Shown in pieces: positions 5,215 to 5,224 of a stretch of 5,224 bases of DNA. Source of the stretch: JBGOUJ01 sp041477005 (GTDB lineage: Bacteria; Acidobacteriota; Terriglobia; Bryobacterales; JACQDG01); NCBI GenBank assembly GCA_041477005.1, contig JBGOUJ010000560.1:1-5224 (forward strand), read 5' to 3'. Made by a program: the position numbers and the translations under genes. The notes beneath the pieces were generated by a model. That model did no database searches. It had not been told where the DNA came from and saw nothing but the letters and a program-made list of their open reading frames with translations. Every line of letters starts with the position of its first letter. Positions within the stretch are counted from its first letter, which is position 1.

Positions 5215-5220
5215 ATAGTA
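5215..5220 (-). promoter_or_regulatory. Possible -10 box just upstream of the propeller gene
   Basis: The minus strand reads TACTAT (4 of 6 matches to TATAAT) 8 nt before the ATG at 5206. If used, transcription would start within a few bases of the ATG and the mRNA would be nearly leaderless, consistent with the weak Shine-Dalgarno. The -35 region is outside the window, so this remains a weak call. Confidence 0.2.
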
Positions 5221-5224
5221 AACC

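Noticed and set aside
4190..5218. A 342-residue plus-strand open frame opposite the propeller gene.
   Set aside because: Its composition (long runs of Val, Ala, Asp and Leu) is the antisense reflection of the repeated DxDGDG codons. The minus-strand protein has a signal peptide and periodic motifs, so this is a shadow.

Overview
All six genes I accept are on the minus strand, so the window reads from right to left. The DNA is GC-rich. The mix of genes points to an acidobacterium, probably of the Bryobacterales/Solibacter type: a secreted FG-GAP/VCBS propeller protein, a PAS-PAS HisKA_3 kinase with a NarL-type regulator, a single-domain receiver carrying an ERDLPDG motif, a small DksA/TraR-type zinc finger, and a LexA with a Gram-positive-like DNA-binding helix. 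This assignment comes from remembered family resemblance, not a search, and is moderate at best.

Right part (5206 to 1836): a probable three-gene transcription unit. It starts with an exported, apparently seven-bladed FG-GAP beta-propeller protein. After 33 nt comes a soluble PAS-PAS histidine kinase with no visible Shine-Dalgarno. A NarL/FixJ-type response regulator follows with an ATGA start/stop overlap. The kinase and regulator carry all the residues expected for phosphotransfer and form an obvious cognate pair. The kinase's first PAS domain looks like the one usually found inside large CheB-CheR-PAS-kinase fusion proteins, but no CheB or CheR is present here. Downstream lie a perfect 20-bp palindrome and a second, overlapping hairpin that may end the transcript.

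Middle and left (1660 to 81): an AT-rich promoter region with a perfect TTGACA box and a dyad sitting between -35 and -10 precedes a degenerate receiver protein. In that protein the phospho-Asp is replaced by Glu and the acidic pair and conserved Lys are also lost. It is followed by an 81-residue DksA/TraR-like zinc-finger protein whose coiled coil appears shortened. Next is lexA, which has its own good promoter, a near-ideal ribosome binding site and an intact self-cleavage apparatus. A short GCTGATR heptamer array begins just past the lexA stop and runs almost to the window edge.

Together this is a regulatory neighbourhood: a two-component pair, a receiver that probably works without phosphorylation, a possible RNA polymerase-binding zinc finger and the SOS repressor. 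I see no mobile element, CRISPR array, RNA gene or clear defence system. The most unusual points are the pseudo-receiver with its dyad-containing promoter, the CheB/CheR-less kinase, and the tip-less DksA-like protein.
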